From contig NZ_BIFQ01000001.1 of the NCBI RefSeq assembly GCF_003967515.1, positions 806,001 through 870,000 on the forward strand: a stretch of 64,000 nt of DNA. The letters are read 5' to 3'. The translations under genes and the position numbers were made by a program. Below are positions 1 to 8,228 of the stretch, in pieces. Below the pieces are notes generated by a model, which saw nothing but the letters and a program-made list of their open reading frames with translations, did not search any database and was not told the DNA's origin. Origin of the DNA: Dictyobacter aurantiacus. GTDB lineage: Bacteria > Chloroflexota > Ktedonobacteria > Ktedonobacterales > Ktedonobacteraceae. Numbering within the stretch: position 1 is the first letter of the stretch; every line of letters starts with the position of its first letter.

Positions 1-333
1 GGGGAACGTAATGCTGCGCTCAAATTTACCGGAGCCGCTCTCCTGGATCAGCCAGTTCACCTTTTCTTCCTGGCTCGTCCAGGGATGGAATGTACCCTTC
101 AGGAAGAGGGTGTTGTCGCGTACGGTCAGTTCAATATCTTCTGTTTTGACACCCGGCAGCAGAGCCCGCACATGGTATCCTTGCTCGGTCTCGTACGCGT
201 CGATCATCGCGTGCATACCCTGAGAAGACTGCCCCCAGGTCGGACGGACAAAGCTCTGCTCAAACAACTGATCCATCGCATTGCGCAGACTGACAAAATC
301 ACGGAATGGGTCGTGCCGCATCATCATTGACAT
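1..333 (-). CDS. Small heat-shock protein Hsp20 (alpha-crystallin family), 3' end missing
   Basis: ATP-independent holdase chaperone that binds unfolding proteins in the cytoplasm. The 111 visible residues contain the N-terminal arm and the first strands of the alpha-crystallin domain (DAYETEQGYHVRALLPGV, then a VRDNTLFLKG stretch); the gene runs off the left edge, so the conserved GVL-type C-terminal motif cannot be checked. The start at 333 is chosen because AAGGAGG lies 8 bases upstream. A near-consensus promoter lies 130-155 bp upstream. A MerR regulator of the HspR type follows on the same strand upstream, which fits a heat-shock pair. Identification is secure; the length is not known. 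Confidence 0.93.
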   Translation of the reverse strand, partial: MSMMMRHDPFRDFVSLRNAMDQLFEQSFVRPTWGQSSQGMHAMIDAYETEQGYHVRALLPGVKTEDIELTVRDNTLFLKGTFHPWTSQEEKVNWLIQESGSGKFERSITFP

Positions 334-393
334 AGTAACAGCCTCCTTCTTTATAACGAGTTTTCTAAATGAGCTACTCACCTTCGCAATTTT

Positions 394-447
394 GATTGAG
401 GAACAGTACCGCGCTTGTTTGCTTCTACATTCCTGCCTTCCTCAATC
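394..447. promoter_or_regulatory. 10-bp inverted repeat in the hsp20 leader
   Basis: GATTGAGGAA at 394-403 is the perfect inverted partner of TTCCTCAATC at 438-447. It lies downstream of the predicted hsp20 -10 box, so it falls in the leader or early transcribed region. It could be an operator or an RNA hairpin; it does not cover the ribosome-binding site at about 341-347. It is not the classical CTTGAGT HAIR sequence. Confidence 0.4.
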
Positions 448-460
448 ACCTTACGACCAT

Positions 461-489
461 ATTATGCGTCATCTTACAAATTTTGTCAA
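461..489 (-). promoter_or_regulatory. Predicted promoter of hsp20
   Basis: Reading leftward, TTGACA (484-489) and CATAAT (461-466) are separated by 17 bp. The sequence just before the -35 box (GTGACTTGACAAAA) resembles that at the regulator promoter at 1173-1178 (GTTACTTGACAAAA), suggesting shared control. Confidence 0.6.
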
Positions 490-603
490 GTCACCTACAA
501 ACAAATTTTCACTATTCTAACAGATCTCTAACAATTAATACATAGTATTATGTAAATCAGGTGATGTATGTCCAGGTAACGCCCCGGCGCGCGTATATTA
601 CAA

Positions 604-672
604 ACGAGGTAAAAAGATAACGAGGGGTGATGCGGAATGCCCGCATCACCCCTCGTTATCTTTTTACCTCGT
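604..672. terminator. Perfect 32-bp hairpin behind the MerR-type gene
   Basis: Arms 604-635 and 641-672 are perfectly complementary around a 5-base loop (AATGC). The structure abuts the stop codon of the MerR-type gene at 673. It ends both strands with an A/T-rich foot, so it can act as a bidirectional terminator. The stem is much longer than a normal intrinsic terminator and belongs to a set of similar hairpins in this window. Confidence 0.75.
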
Positions 673-1056
673 CTAGTCCTGTTCCTTCTTTTCTTCAGAA
701 GATTCAACAATATATCTGGTGTGTTGTACATGCATAAGTAAGGTACGGACCTCGTGCACCTCTTGTTCGAGGCTGATGACCTGTTGACGCATCTGAAGGA
801 TATGGCGGATGCCCACAGCATTAACCCCCTGATCGGCCAGTTCCGCGATCTCCTGTAACAAGGCGAGGTTTTCATCTGAGTAAAGGCGATTCTTGCCATC
901 CTGGCGCGCGGGATCCAGCAGTCCAGCTTCCTCATAGCGGCGCAACGTCTGTGGAGGTATACCAACTAATTGCGAAACCACACCAATAGAATACTTGGGC
1001 AGACGACGATGCTCATCATCGCTCATCGGCTGAGACGCACGAAAACGTCTCTTCAT
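673..1056 (-). CDS. MerR-family transcriptional regulator, HspR-like
   Basis: Predicted DNA-binding regulator of heat-shock genes. The 127-residue protein has the MerR winged helix at about residues 22-91 (YSIGVVSQLVGIPPQTLRRYE, then GKNRLYSDENLALLQEI) followed by a coiled-coil dimerisation helix and an acidic, charged tail. No cysteines suited to metal sensing are present, which favours an HspR-type role over metal or redox sensing. A strong AAGGAGG site sits 6 bases before the ATG. Transcription runs toward hsp20. The hairpin at 604-672 separates the two genes and each has its own promoter. The HspR assignment rests on context and domain type. Confidence 0.85.
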   Translation of the reverse strand: MKRRFRASQPMSDDEHRRLPKYSIGVVSQLVGIPPQTLRRYEEAGLLDPARQDGKNRLYSDENLALLQEIAELADQGVNAVGIRHILQMRQQVISLEQEVHEVRTLLMHVQHTRYIVESSEEKKEQD

Positions 1057-1096
1057 GGCAACCTCCTTCTAGCCACCCTTCTTATCATAGAAAAAC

Positions 1097-1124
1097 GAGC
1101 ATGACTATCATTTTCATCATGCTC
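1097..1124. promoter_or_regulatory. 8-bp inverted repeat in the MerR-type leader
   Basis: GAGCATGA (1097-1104) pairs with TCATGCTC (1117-1124). It lies between the predicted -10 box (1149-1154) and the start codon (1056), so it is a candidate operator or leader hairpin, paralleling the inverted repeat in the hsp20 leader. Confidence 0.3.
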
Positions 1125-1148
1125 TCCATGGCAGGCTTATTTATAATT

Positions 1149-1178
1149 ATTATAATATGATTTAACATTTTTTGTCAA
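1149..1178 (-). promoter_or_regulatory. Predicted promoter of the MerR-type regulator
   Basis: TTGACA (1173-1178) and a perfect TATAAT (1149-1154) with an 18-bp spacer, reading leftward. This is the strongest sigma-70-like promoter seen in the window. The rest of 1057-1323 is AT-rich and holds no gene. Confidence 0.6.
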
Positions 1179-1323
1179 GTAACATAGACAAAAACAACAA
1201 CCTGCAGCTTTTTTTGCTTTTATTTTCGCCATTGCATCTTTATAGATACTCTGTTACCATAAAAGAGTATTTCTATCAATAGAAATGTAGCGAACAATAC
1301 ACCCGTCAAAGGAGAATGTATCA

Positions 1324-2184
1324 ATGTTCACAAGTTTAGATCCCGGAGCTATTGGTGTTTCAGTATCATTTGAAGAAGCACTCCAACTTGCTCAAGATGC
1401 CGGCTTCGAGGGCTTAGATTTGCCATTGAAAGAATTGCTGACCCGCGCCCAGCAGACTTCCATACAAGAAATAAAGGAGCGCTTGCAGCAGGCTCAGTTG
1501 CAACCTGGCGCCTGGGGGCTGCCCGTTGATTTTCGAGGAGATGAGGAAAGCTATCAGACGGGGCTGGCACAGTTGCCAGCATATGCGGAGCTGGCGCAGG
1601 CGCTGGGTAGCAGCCGCTGTTCAACCTGGATTCTACCGTTTTCAGATACACGCGACTATCAATCCAATATGGAGTTTCATGCCAATCGCCTGCGGCCCAT
1701 TGCCAGGATTCTAGCCAACCACGGCCAGCGCTTTGGCCTGGAGTTTGTTGGCCCTAAAACAATGCGCAATGGTCATCAATATGAGTTTATTTCGACCATC
1801 GCAGGTGCACTCGAACTGGGACAGCAGATCGGCACTGGTAATACCGGTCTGTTGCTGGATAGCTACCACTGGTTTACCTCACATGGCACAGTAGCGGACA
1901 TCCAGCACCTGTCCAATCAGCAGGTTGTCTATGTCCATGTCAATGATGCACCAGCCAGTCGCGATGTAGATGAACAGATCGACAGCGAACGCCTCCTTCC
2001 AGGCGCCAGCGGTGTTATCGATATCGCCGGATTCTTACAAGCGCTGCAGAGCATTGGCTACGATGGTCCGGTGGTTGTCGAACCATTTAATGCCGAGCAT
2101 CGCGCCCTGCCTTATGCGGAACGCGTCAAAGCTACGCGTGCCAGCCTGGCCAAAATCTGGCAACAGGCCGGAATTAAAGCGTAA
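1324..2184 (+). CDS. Sugar phosphate isomerase/epimerase (xylose isomerase-like TIM barrel)
   Basis: Predicted metal-dependent sugar isomerase, epimerase or related enzyme of the AP-endonuclease-2/xylose isomerase-like family; the substrate cannot be told. The 286-residue length is typical. Likely metal ligands fall at the expected strand ends: Glu140 in GLEFVG, Asp179 in LLLDSYH, His205 in YVHVNDAP and Glu253 in VVVEPFN. The ATG follows an AAAGGAG site. It is the only gene between two long hairpins and appears monocistronic. Family is secure; function is open. Confidence 0.85.
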   Translation: MFTSLDPGAIGVSVSFEEALQLAQDAGFEGLDLPLKELLTRAQQTSIQEIKERLQQAQLQPGAWGLPVDFRGDEESYQTGLAQLPAYAELAQALGSSRCSTWILPFSDTRDYQSNMEFHANRLRPIARILANHGQRFGLEFVGPKTMRNGHQYEFISTIAGALELGQQIGTGNTGLLLDSYHWFTSHGTVADIQHLSNQQVVYVHVNDAPASRDVDEQIDSERLLPGASGVIDIAGFLQALQSIGYDGPVVVEPFNAEHRALPYAERVKATRASLAKIWQQAGIKA

Positions 2185-2233
2185 AAAAAAATATGCGCGG
2201 TGGCTCTGATGCACCAAGCCAGTAGTACGCAAA

Positions 2234-2302
2234 TTATTTTGCATGTAACCGTGCCGCAAAGACGCCAGATGCGTCTTTGCGGCACGGTTACATGCAAAAT
2301 AA
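2234..2302. terminator. Perfect 32-bp hairpin downstream of the isomerase gene
   Basis: Arms 2234-2265 and 2271-2302 are perfectly complementary with a CAGAT loop; the outer stem is AT-rich (TTATTTTGCATG). It sits 50 bp after the stop at 2184 and should end that transcript. The remaining sequence to 2625 is AT-rich with no supported gene. Confidence 0.7.
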
Positions 2303-2625
2303 GATAAAAACTTAGGGCATTATCATTATCATTCCACACTTAATGCCTCCTATGTCTTGTCATATAAATGACTCTAGACAGACGAGGAAATAGTCCTGAA
2401 TCTGGGATATGTATCGGCAAAAAAGATATAATATATAATTGTCCTGGTAGTTGTAGCTATATGGTTTACATTGCATGTCTGCTACTCTGCAAGTGGGGAC
2501 GATGACCCGGGTATCGATAGAGCCCTTTTCTTGACTTTTCAGCACCCGACTAGTAGCATGATGATACTGTTGAGAATACATTTTGTTTTTATTAGTACTT
2601 ATGCGATCAAGCAGAGGAACCACCA

Positions 2626-4365
2626 TTGCTAAATGTTCGTCTATTAAATCGAAAGCTTAATGCATACAGCCTGATTGCAGCGGCGATCATTGCATTCGCC
2701 CTGGGCTTACGCCTGATCCTTATCCTTTTGCATTGGCCGGCGACCAATAGCGACGAAGGGATCATGGCTATTATTGCCAATGACATCGCCTACCATGGGA
2801 AGTGGCCTTTGATGTTTTATGGCCAGGATTATATGGGTGTCATTGAAGCATACCTGGGAGCCCTTTTTTATCATCTCACAGGGGGGCTATCCATCACTGC
2901 TCTGCGGCTGGGCGTCGTCTTGCTCATCGGGCTCTTCTTCATTGTTATGTATCGTCTCACCAGTCTCATTTACTCGCAAAAGATGGCCCTGCTTACCCTG
3001 GCAATCCTTTGCTTTAGTACGCTTTCCTATGTGGGTCGCCTGGTTTTAGCGACCGGTGGTTCCGCCGAGACGATTTTATTTGGCTCGCTCTCTTTCCTGA
3101 TAGCTGCACGTCTCGCATATACATATGAGCGTCAGGCAACGACGCGTACCAGGCTCTTGCGCTTACCAGGCTATCTACTCTTTGGCATCGTTGTTGGACT
3201 GGGGATCTGGAGCGATATGGTCGGCCTGGCTCTCTATCTGATGGCTACTCTGCTGCTAATCATCTTCTGCTGGCGCGAAATATTTATCTGGGGTGGCTGG
3301 CTGATCGGGCTGATAGGCGGCACCATCGGCTTACTGCCAACTATTATCTATTCAATCCAGATCGGCAGCAGCCCCATCGCGGACCTGCTGGGCAAGGCTG
3401 AAAGCCCCCCGCTCACTGCGACACCTGAACAATTAACCCTCTGGCATAAAGTCGTGGAAACCTTCCAGGTCAGCCTGCCGACCGCGACCAGTTCTCCTTT
3501 CTGCCCGGTCATTGAATATCCTTTTATGGGCGATAATACACCTCGTACTTTAAACTGCGGCATCATTCAATCTAGCTGGAGCATTGGCTATGTGCTGTTG
3601 CTCATCGCGTCGATCGCAATAACAATCCTGGCACTCAAATATCTCAGAAAAAATCAAGAAGGCTTGAGCCCACGAGAACAGCATCAACAGAGGGTAAGAT
3701 ATGTCACGCGACTCTGCATGCTGGGTTCCGCTATCTTATCGCTCTTGATCTACATCAACAGTGCGGGGCCCGTTAACCAGCCCGGCTATCATGCGCGCTA
3801 CATTATCAGCCTGGTTGTGATTACACCTGCCATTCTGGGACCCCTATATGAGGCAGCAAGCCATCTGCGACCAGAACTGAAATGGGCCAGGGTGCGGTTC
3901 TATGGTGGTCGCGCCGTTCTGGCAGCGCTAGCCGTTACCTTTATCGCGGGAACATATATTGCGTTTACTGAAGTACCGAAAGCTCAGGCAGCCAGCAATA
4001 GACGCGAGCATCTCATCAAGCAATTAAATGCATTGCATGTGAGCTACCTTTACACTGATTACTGGACCTGCTATAGCCTGGTTGTTGCGACCATGAATAC
4101 GAAACATCCCATTATCTGTGCAGTTGTTGATGATCAGCTGAGCAATAAGCATAATCGTATCAAAGACTATGAAGCAATGGTAAAAAAGTCAACAAGACCT
4201 CCCTTTATGTGCGCAACTGATCTCAGCCTTACTACGAAAGAGACCTATAACTGTGTACCAGCCGCCGAAAAACTGGCCAGGGATACAAATCGCAAAATAG
4301 GTCACTATTTTGTAATCCATAAACTCGATGGCTATCTACTCTTCAGGGCTGAGCCAAAATCTTAA
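2626..4365 (+). CDS. Membrane glycosyltransferase, GT39/ArnT-like
   Basis: Predicted polyprenyl-phosphate-sugar-dependent glycosyltransferase working on the outer face of the membrane. The 579-residue protein has about ten hydrophobic segments over residues 15-430 and a soluble C-terminal domain. The first outer loop carries the acidic pair Asp43-Glu44 (NSDEGI) characteristic of the GT-C fold, followed by a long FYGQDYMG loop typical of this superfamily. The start is a TTG at 2626 preceded by AGAGGA; nearby ATG triplets are out of frame. Acceptor unknown. The gene converges on hemD across a 27-bp-stem hairpin. Confidence 0.75.
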   Translation: MLNVRLLNRKLNAYSLIAAAIIAFALGLRLILILLHWPATNSDEGIMAIIANDIAYHGKWPLMFYGQDYMGVIEAYLGALFYHLTGGLSITALRLGVVLLIGLFFIVMYRLTSLIYSQKMALLTLAILCFSTLSYVGRLVLATGGSAETILFGSLSFLIAARLAYTYERQATTRTRLLRLPGYLLFGIVVGLGIWSDMVGLALYLMATLLLIIFCWREIFIWGGWLIGLIGGTIGLLPTIIYSIQIGSSPIADLLGKAESPPLTATPEQLTLWHKVVETFQVSLPTATSSPFCPVIEYPFMGDNTPRTLNCGIIQSSWSIGYVLLLIASIAITILALKYLRKNQEGLSPREQHQQRVRYVTRLCMLGSAILSLLIYINSAGPVNQPGYHARYIISLVVITPAILGPLYEAASHLRPELKWARVRFYGGRAVLAALAVTFIAGTYIAFTEVPKAQAASNRREHLIKQLNALHVSYLYTDYWTCYSLVVATMNTKHPIICAVVDDQLSNKHNRIKDYEAMVKKSTRPPFMCATDLSLTTKETYNCVPAAEKLARDTNRKIGHYFVIHKLDGYLLFRAEPKS

Positions 4366-4420
4366 ACTCTCAGAGAGTGTTAGCCACATTTTTTGCAGGT
4401 AATCGCCTGCGGTGCTCAAG

Positions 4421-4478
4421 GGTTTTGTATATGTTGATGCCTCGGGTGTGCACCCGAGGCATCAACATATACAAAACC
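4421..4478. terminator. 28-bp hairpin between convergent genes, with repeat-family flanks
   Basis: Arms 4421-4448 and 4451-4478 are perfectly complementary. It separates the glycosyltransferase (+) from hemD (-) and can terminate both. The left flank CGCCTGCGGTGCTCA (4404-4418) and the right flank GGCCGCTTACGCGGCCG resemble flanks of the hairpins at 38 kb and 56 kb, so this looks like a decayed member of that composite repeat. Confidence 0.7.
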
Positions 4479-4514
4479 GGTGTGGCCGCTTACGCGGCCG
4501 TCCGGGTGGAGTGC

Positions 4515-5324
4515 TCAGGATGCCATGCGTTCCGCCAGAGCCTTAACGAGATGCCCCATCTTGGGATGCTCTGGAACAACGTGCGGGGTGACGCCATATC
4601 CTTCTAACACACCCGTACAGGTAGGGCCAATCGAGGCCACGATGGTCCTGCTATTTAAGGCCGCGATGAGCTCGCTGGTACAGTTCAACTCGGCAGCGAT
4701 CATAAAGAGGTGGCGGACCTGTACCTGGCTGGTAAATATGATGGCGTCGACATTGCCCGCGATCAGTTCATGCATCAGTGTACGCAGTAAGGTAGTGTCA
4801 TCTGGCAATTGCCATTCATACAGGCTTAACTCGGCTAAAATGGCGGCGCGCTCGCGCAGAAATTGGACGATCTGGTCGTTGCGCTCACCATAATGCACAA
4901 TCCCCACGGTCCGGCCTGCGACGTCAAAAGGCTTGAGCACCTCCAGCAGCTCAACTGTGGTGTAGGGCTCCTTAGCACTGGCGGCGATTGGGATCTGTTC
5001 TTTTCGCAGTACCGCCGATGGTTTGGGGCCCCGACAGATAACGGTGCTTCCTCTTAAAGCGATTACCAGTTCGTCTCGCCGCCTCAGTTGATCTGCCGCT
5101 TGCAGCAAGGCTTTTACACCGACGCCGGTGAAGAAAATAACCAGGGTAATCTCTCCCGCTCTCAAGCGATCAATAAAAGTCGCTACCGGCTCCGAGGCTT
5201 CGATAACCGCCTCGCGCACAGCAGGGACGCTCCAGGCGGTCCCACCGTTGCGCCTGATGAGATCAGCCATCTCATTGCTCATGCGCGCTTCCAATACAGC
5301 AATCCGAGCATTGTGAAAAGCCAT
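4515..5324 (-). CDS. hemD: Uroporphyrinogen-III synthase
   Basis: Cyclises hydroxymethylbilane to uroporphyrinogen III, the branch point to siroheme, heme and corrins. The 269-residue protein shows the two-lobed HemD pattern: N-terminal ARIAVLEARMSNEMADLIRRNGG, hinge segments IVHYGERND and LYEWQLPDD, and the C-terminal DAIIFTSQVQVRHLF and VASIGPTCTGVLEGYGV motifs. The reading frame stays open to 5531, but the ATG at 5324 is chosen because GAGGAG lies 7 bases upstream. It is last in the nitrate operon, where it can supply siroheme precursor for NirB. No fused methyltransferase domain is present, so SUMT must come from elsewhere. Confidence 0.88.
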   Translation of the reverse strand: MAFHNARIAVLEARMSNEMADLIRRNGGTAWSVPAVREAVIEASEPVATFIDRLRAGEITLVIFFTGVGVKALLQAADQLRRRDELVIALRGSTVICRGPKPSAVLRKEQIPIAASAKEPYTTVELLEVLKPFDVAGRTVGIVHYGERNDQIVQFLRERAAILAELSLYEWQLPDDTTLLRTLMHELIAGNVDAIIFTSQVQVRHLFMIAAELNCTSELIAALNSRTIVASIGPTCTGVLEGYGVTPHVVPEHPKMGHLVKALAERMAS

Positions 5325-5388
5325 GTTTTTACTCCTCATCTTTTCATACATTCCCAGAGAGGAGAAAGACGCATCCTGAACATACTGA

Positions 5389-5727
5389 CTATCGATCCAG
5401 GCTGAGCAAGATTTCTCCATTCGCTCCCAGCGAAACATTATATGTTTTGAGGGGCGCACAGGTATTGCCAAGTGGTTCACCGCTCGCCAGGCAAAATTTA
5501 TAGCCATGCAGGGGACAAACAACTTTACCATCGCCAGTCATCCCATCGGCCAGCGGCCCATTTTTATGGGGACAACCGGCCTGAAGCGCAAACACCTCAC
5601 CACTACGGGTGCGAAAAAGGGCGATTTTTGCCTCCCCGATCTGAAATGTGCGTCCTTCTCCCAGGGGAAGTCTATCCAATGGGCCGAGATTATACATAAC
5701 TCGGCCAGGCGTCATCATAATGCTCAT
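5389..5727 (-). CDS. nirD: Nitrite reductase small subunit, Rieske-type
   Basis: Small subunit of the cytoplasmic assimilatory nitrite reductase. The 112-residue protein has a complete Rieske [2Fe-2S] signature: Cys52-Pro-His54 (CPHKNGPL) and Cys71-Pro-Leu-His74 (CPLHGYKF). Many enteric NirD proteins have lost these ligands; here all four are kept, so a cluster is expected. The ATG at 5727 is preferred over an upstream TTG at 5748; the GAGGAAGG element lies about 11 bases upstream. It follows nirB by 42 bp and precedes hemD by 64 bp. Confidence 0.9.
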   Translation of the reverse strand: MSIMMTPGRVMYNLGPLDRLPLGEGRTFQIGEAKIALFRTRSGEVFALQAGCPHKNGPLADGMTGDGKVVCPLHGYKFCLASGEPLGNTCAPLKTYNVSLGANGEILLSLDR

Positions 5728-5769
5728 ACGTAACCACACCTTCCTCAACTTGTAAAGTTGCTATCGTTT

Positions 5770-8223
5770 CTAGTGTACGCTTACTTCTTCAATTGGATGC
5801 AAAGCTTCTGCGAACTGGGCTGGCGTGGCCGGAAGTATGGCCTCTTGCCAGGGGTCAACATACGTGTCGACGGCCTCCTGCATATCCAGGTCCAGCTGCT
5901 GGCAGATATGATCACAATCTTCGATGAGCAACTGGCGCAGCCTTTGTATCCCGATGCGTTCAACAAAGCTGTGGGTGCGCTCAAGGTATTTCGCCTGTTC
6001 ACGGTAATACTGCATAAAGCGTCCAATATAAAGTAGCGCCTCTTCACGGGTATCAACTGCACAGAGCAGATCCCCTTTGCGCACCGAAGATCCAGCGGCC
6101 CCACCTATATAGATCTCCCACCGCCCCCCTTCGATGGCAACGACGCCGATATCTTTAGTCGTAGACTCCGCACAGTTGCGTGGACAGCCCGATACCGCCA
6201 GCTTTAGCTTGTGAGGAGATTCGATTCCCTGGTAGCGCTTCTCAATGTCAATGCCAAGTGTTGTGCTATCACCCAGGCCATAGCGACAAAATTCAGAACC
6301 CAGGCAGGTTTTACAGGTGCGAAAGCTCTTGGTATATGCATGGCCGGAGGGCATACCGAGATCCTTCCACACCTCGGGTAGTTGTTGCTTGGAAATCCCA
6401 ACCAGGTCGATACGCTGTCCACCAGTAAGCTTTACCATGGGGACCTGGTACTTTTCCGCGACATCCGCGATGCGACGCAATTCTCGCGCGGATGTGACTC
6501 CACCATACATGCGTGGTACGACACTGAACGTTCCGTTGTTCTGGATATTGGCGTGCACCCTGTCGTTGATAAAGCGGGCATCACGCTGATCCTCATAGGC
6601 ACTGCCCCAGATCGTCTTGAGCAGCGAGGCAAGTCCGGCTTTGCTGGCCGGATCTTCTTTGCCTCCGGCCAGGGCATCAAAGACAGCGGCAACACTATAA
6701 AGCTGCCGCTCTTTGATCGCCTTGATCAATTCCAGCTTGGTTAATGCCACTCCGGGAACGTAATAGTGGATCGAGGGATCTTCAACCACCAGTCCATCCG
6801 AGGCAGATTCCAGCAACGCCTGCACCTGTGACATGCAGGAACCACAGCCGGTACCGGCCCGGGTTGCGTCACAGAGCATCTTGAGGCTGCGCTTCCCCTC
6901 TTTAACACATTGCACGATCTTTCCTTTTGAAACACCATTACAGTTGCAGATCTGCGTCTCGTCGGGTAGATCCACCACATTTGTGGCCTTTTTTTCTCCC
7001 GAGAGAGAGAAGAGGAGTTCAGAACGGTTCTCCGGTAGTACCGAACGGCGATCAAATAACTGGGATAGTCGGGGGATAACCTCTCCGTCACCCAGCACAA
7101 TGGCACCCGCGATCCTACCATCGCGTATAATTAATTTCTTGTACACGCTACGCGCGGGTTCGGAATATACTACAATCTCATCATCGGCATGCAGAGGCTC
7201 CTTGTCACCCATAACGGCCAGGTCGACCCCCATCACCTTGAGCTTGGTTGATTCGCGCGATCCCTGATAGATTCTCTGAGAAGTGGAACTGGTGAGGCGT
7301 TCCGCCAGGCACTGCGCCTGTTCCCACAGCGGAGCTACCAATCCATATGTACGCTCCCGGTGCTGGATACATTCGCCAAGCGCATAGATGTCGGGCACGC
7401 TGCAAGACAGGTCATCTTCCACCAGAATGCCTCGATCAACTTTGATGCCAGCCTGGCGAGCCAATCCTACATTCGGCCGAATACCTGTTGAAATGACGAC
7501 CATATTGCAATCCATACTGGTACCATCTTCAAAACCCAAGCCCTCCACCTGTTCGTGGCCGAAGACAGCGGTGGTGCGCTTCTCCAGGTGCAGTTGAACG
7601 CCCATGCGCTCCAAAGAAGTGCGGAGCATCTTGCCCGCCGCCATATCGAGCTGGACGTTCATCACATGGGGTGCGACATGTACGACGCTCACATCCAGCC
7701 CTTGATTGAGCAGACCACGAGCCGCCTCCAGGCCCAGCAGTCCACCACCGATCACTGCCGCCCTGCTCGACCTGGCGGCATATTCCAGCATCGCAGTACA
7801 ATCATCAATGGTGCGGAAAACAAACGCGCCCCGCTTGAGCGCCCCATTTACGGTAGAAAGGTTAACCAGAGCGGGGATGGCTGGCGAGCTTCCCGTGGCC
7901 AGGACCAGTTTGTCATAGGTCATCACCGTACCATCGGAAGCATACACCGTCTTTGAGCGGTGATCGATGGTATGGATGCGGTTTCCAGCATAGAGTGTGA
8001 TCCCATTGTCCTGATACCAGGCCAGAGAATTGATGAAGATATCGCCAGGATCGTGGCTGCCTGCCAGTACATTTGATAGAAGGATGCGGTTATAATTACC
8101 GTATGGTTCATCACCAAAGACAATGATCTCGTATTGATCGCGACCTTGATGCGCTAACACCTCTTCAATCAGGCGTGCTCCGGCCATGCCGTTCCCAATA
8201 ACAATCAAACGTTGTTTCTGCAT
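5770..8223 (-). CDS. nirB: Nitrite reductase [NAD(P)H] large subunit
   Basis: Reduces nitrite to ammonium in the cytoplasm. The full-length 817-residue protein has, in order: an FAD/NAD(P)H reductase (GNGMAG at 10-15, GGGLLG at 159-164), a BFD-type [2Fe-2S] domain (Cys426, Cys428, Cys460, Cys463), the ferredoxin-like half domain (about 555-625), and the siroheme/[4Fe-4S] domain with Cys640-x5-Cys646 and Cys680-x3-Cys684. All cofactor ligands are present. It starts 5 bases after the nitrate reductase stop, which implies translational coupling. Confidence 0.96.
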   Translation of the reverse strand: MQKQRLIVIGNGMAGARLIEEVLAHQGRDQYEIIVFGDEPYGNYNRILLSNVLAGSHDPGDIFINSLAWYQDNGITLYAGNRIHTIDHRSKTVYASDGTVMTYDKLVLATGSSPAIPALVNLSTVNGALKRGAFVFRTIDDCTAMLEYAARSSRAAVIGGGLLGLEAARGLLNQGLDVSVVHVAPHVMNVQLDMAAGKMLRTSLERMGVQLHLEKRTTAVFGHEQVEGLGFEDGTSMDCNMVVISTGIRPNVGLARQAGIKVDRGILVEDDLSCSVPDIYALGECIQHRERTYGLVAPLWEQAQCLAERLTSSTSQRIYQGSRESTKLKVMGVDLAVMGDKEPLHADDEIVVYSEPARSVYKKLIIRDGRIAGAIVLGDGEVIPRLSQLFDRRSVLPENRSELLFSLSGEKKATNVVDLPDETQICNCNGVSKGKIVQCVKEGKRSLKMLCDATRAGTGCGSCMSQVQALLESASDGLVVEDPSIHYYVPGVALTKLELIKAIKERQLYSVAAVFDALAGGKEDPASKAGLASLLKTIWGSAYEDQRDARFINDRVHANIQNNGTFSVVPRMYGGVTSARELRRIADVAEKYQVPMVKLTGGQRIDLVGISKQQLPEVWKDLGMPSGHAYTKSFRTCKTCLGSEFCRYGLGDSTTLGIDIEKRYQGIESPHKLKLAVSGCPRNCAESTTKDIGVVAIEGGRWEIYIGGAAGSSVRKGDLLCAVDTREEALLYIGRFMQYYREQAKYLERTHSFVERIGIQRLRQLLIEDCDHICQQLDLDMQEAVDTYVDPWQEAILPATPAQFAEALHPIEEVSVH

Positions 8224-8228
8224 CCTGC

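Noticed and set aside
528..965. 145-codon ORF overlapping the MerR-type gene
   Set aside because: Same strand, different frame; it crosses the 32-bp hairpin and lacks any domain, whereas the MerR frame is clear.
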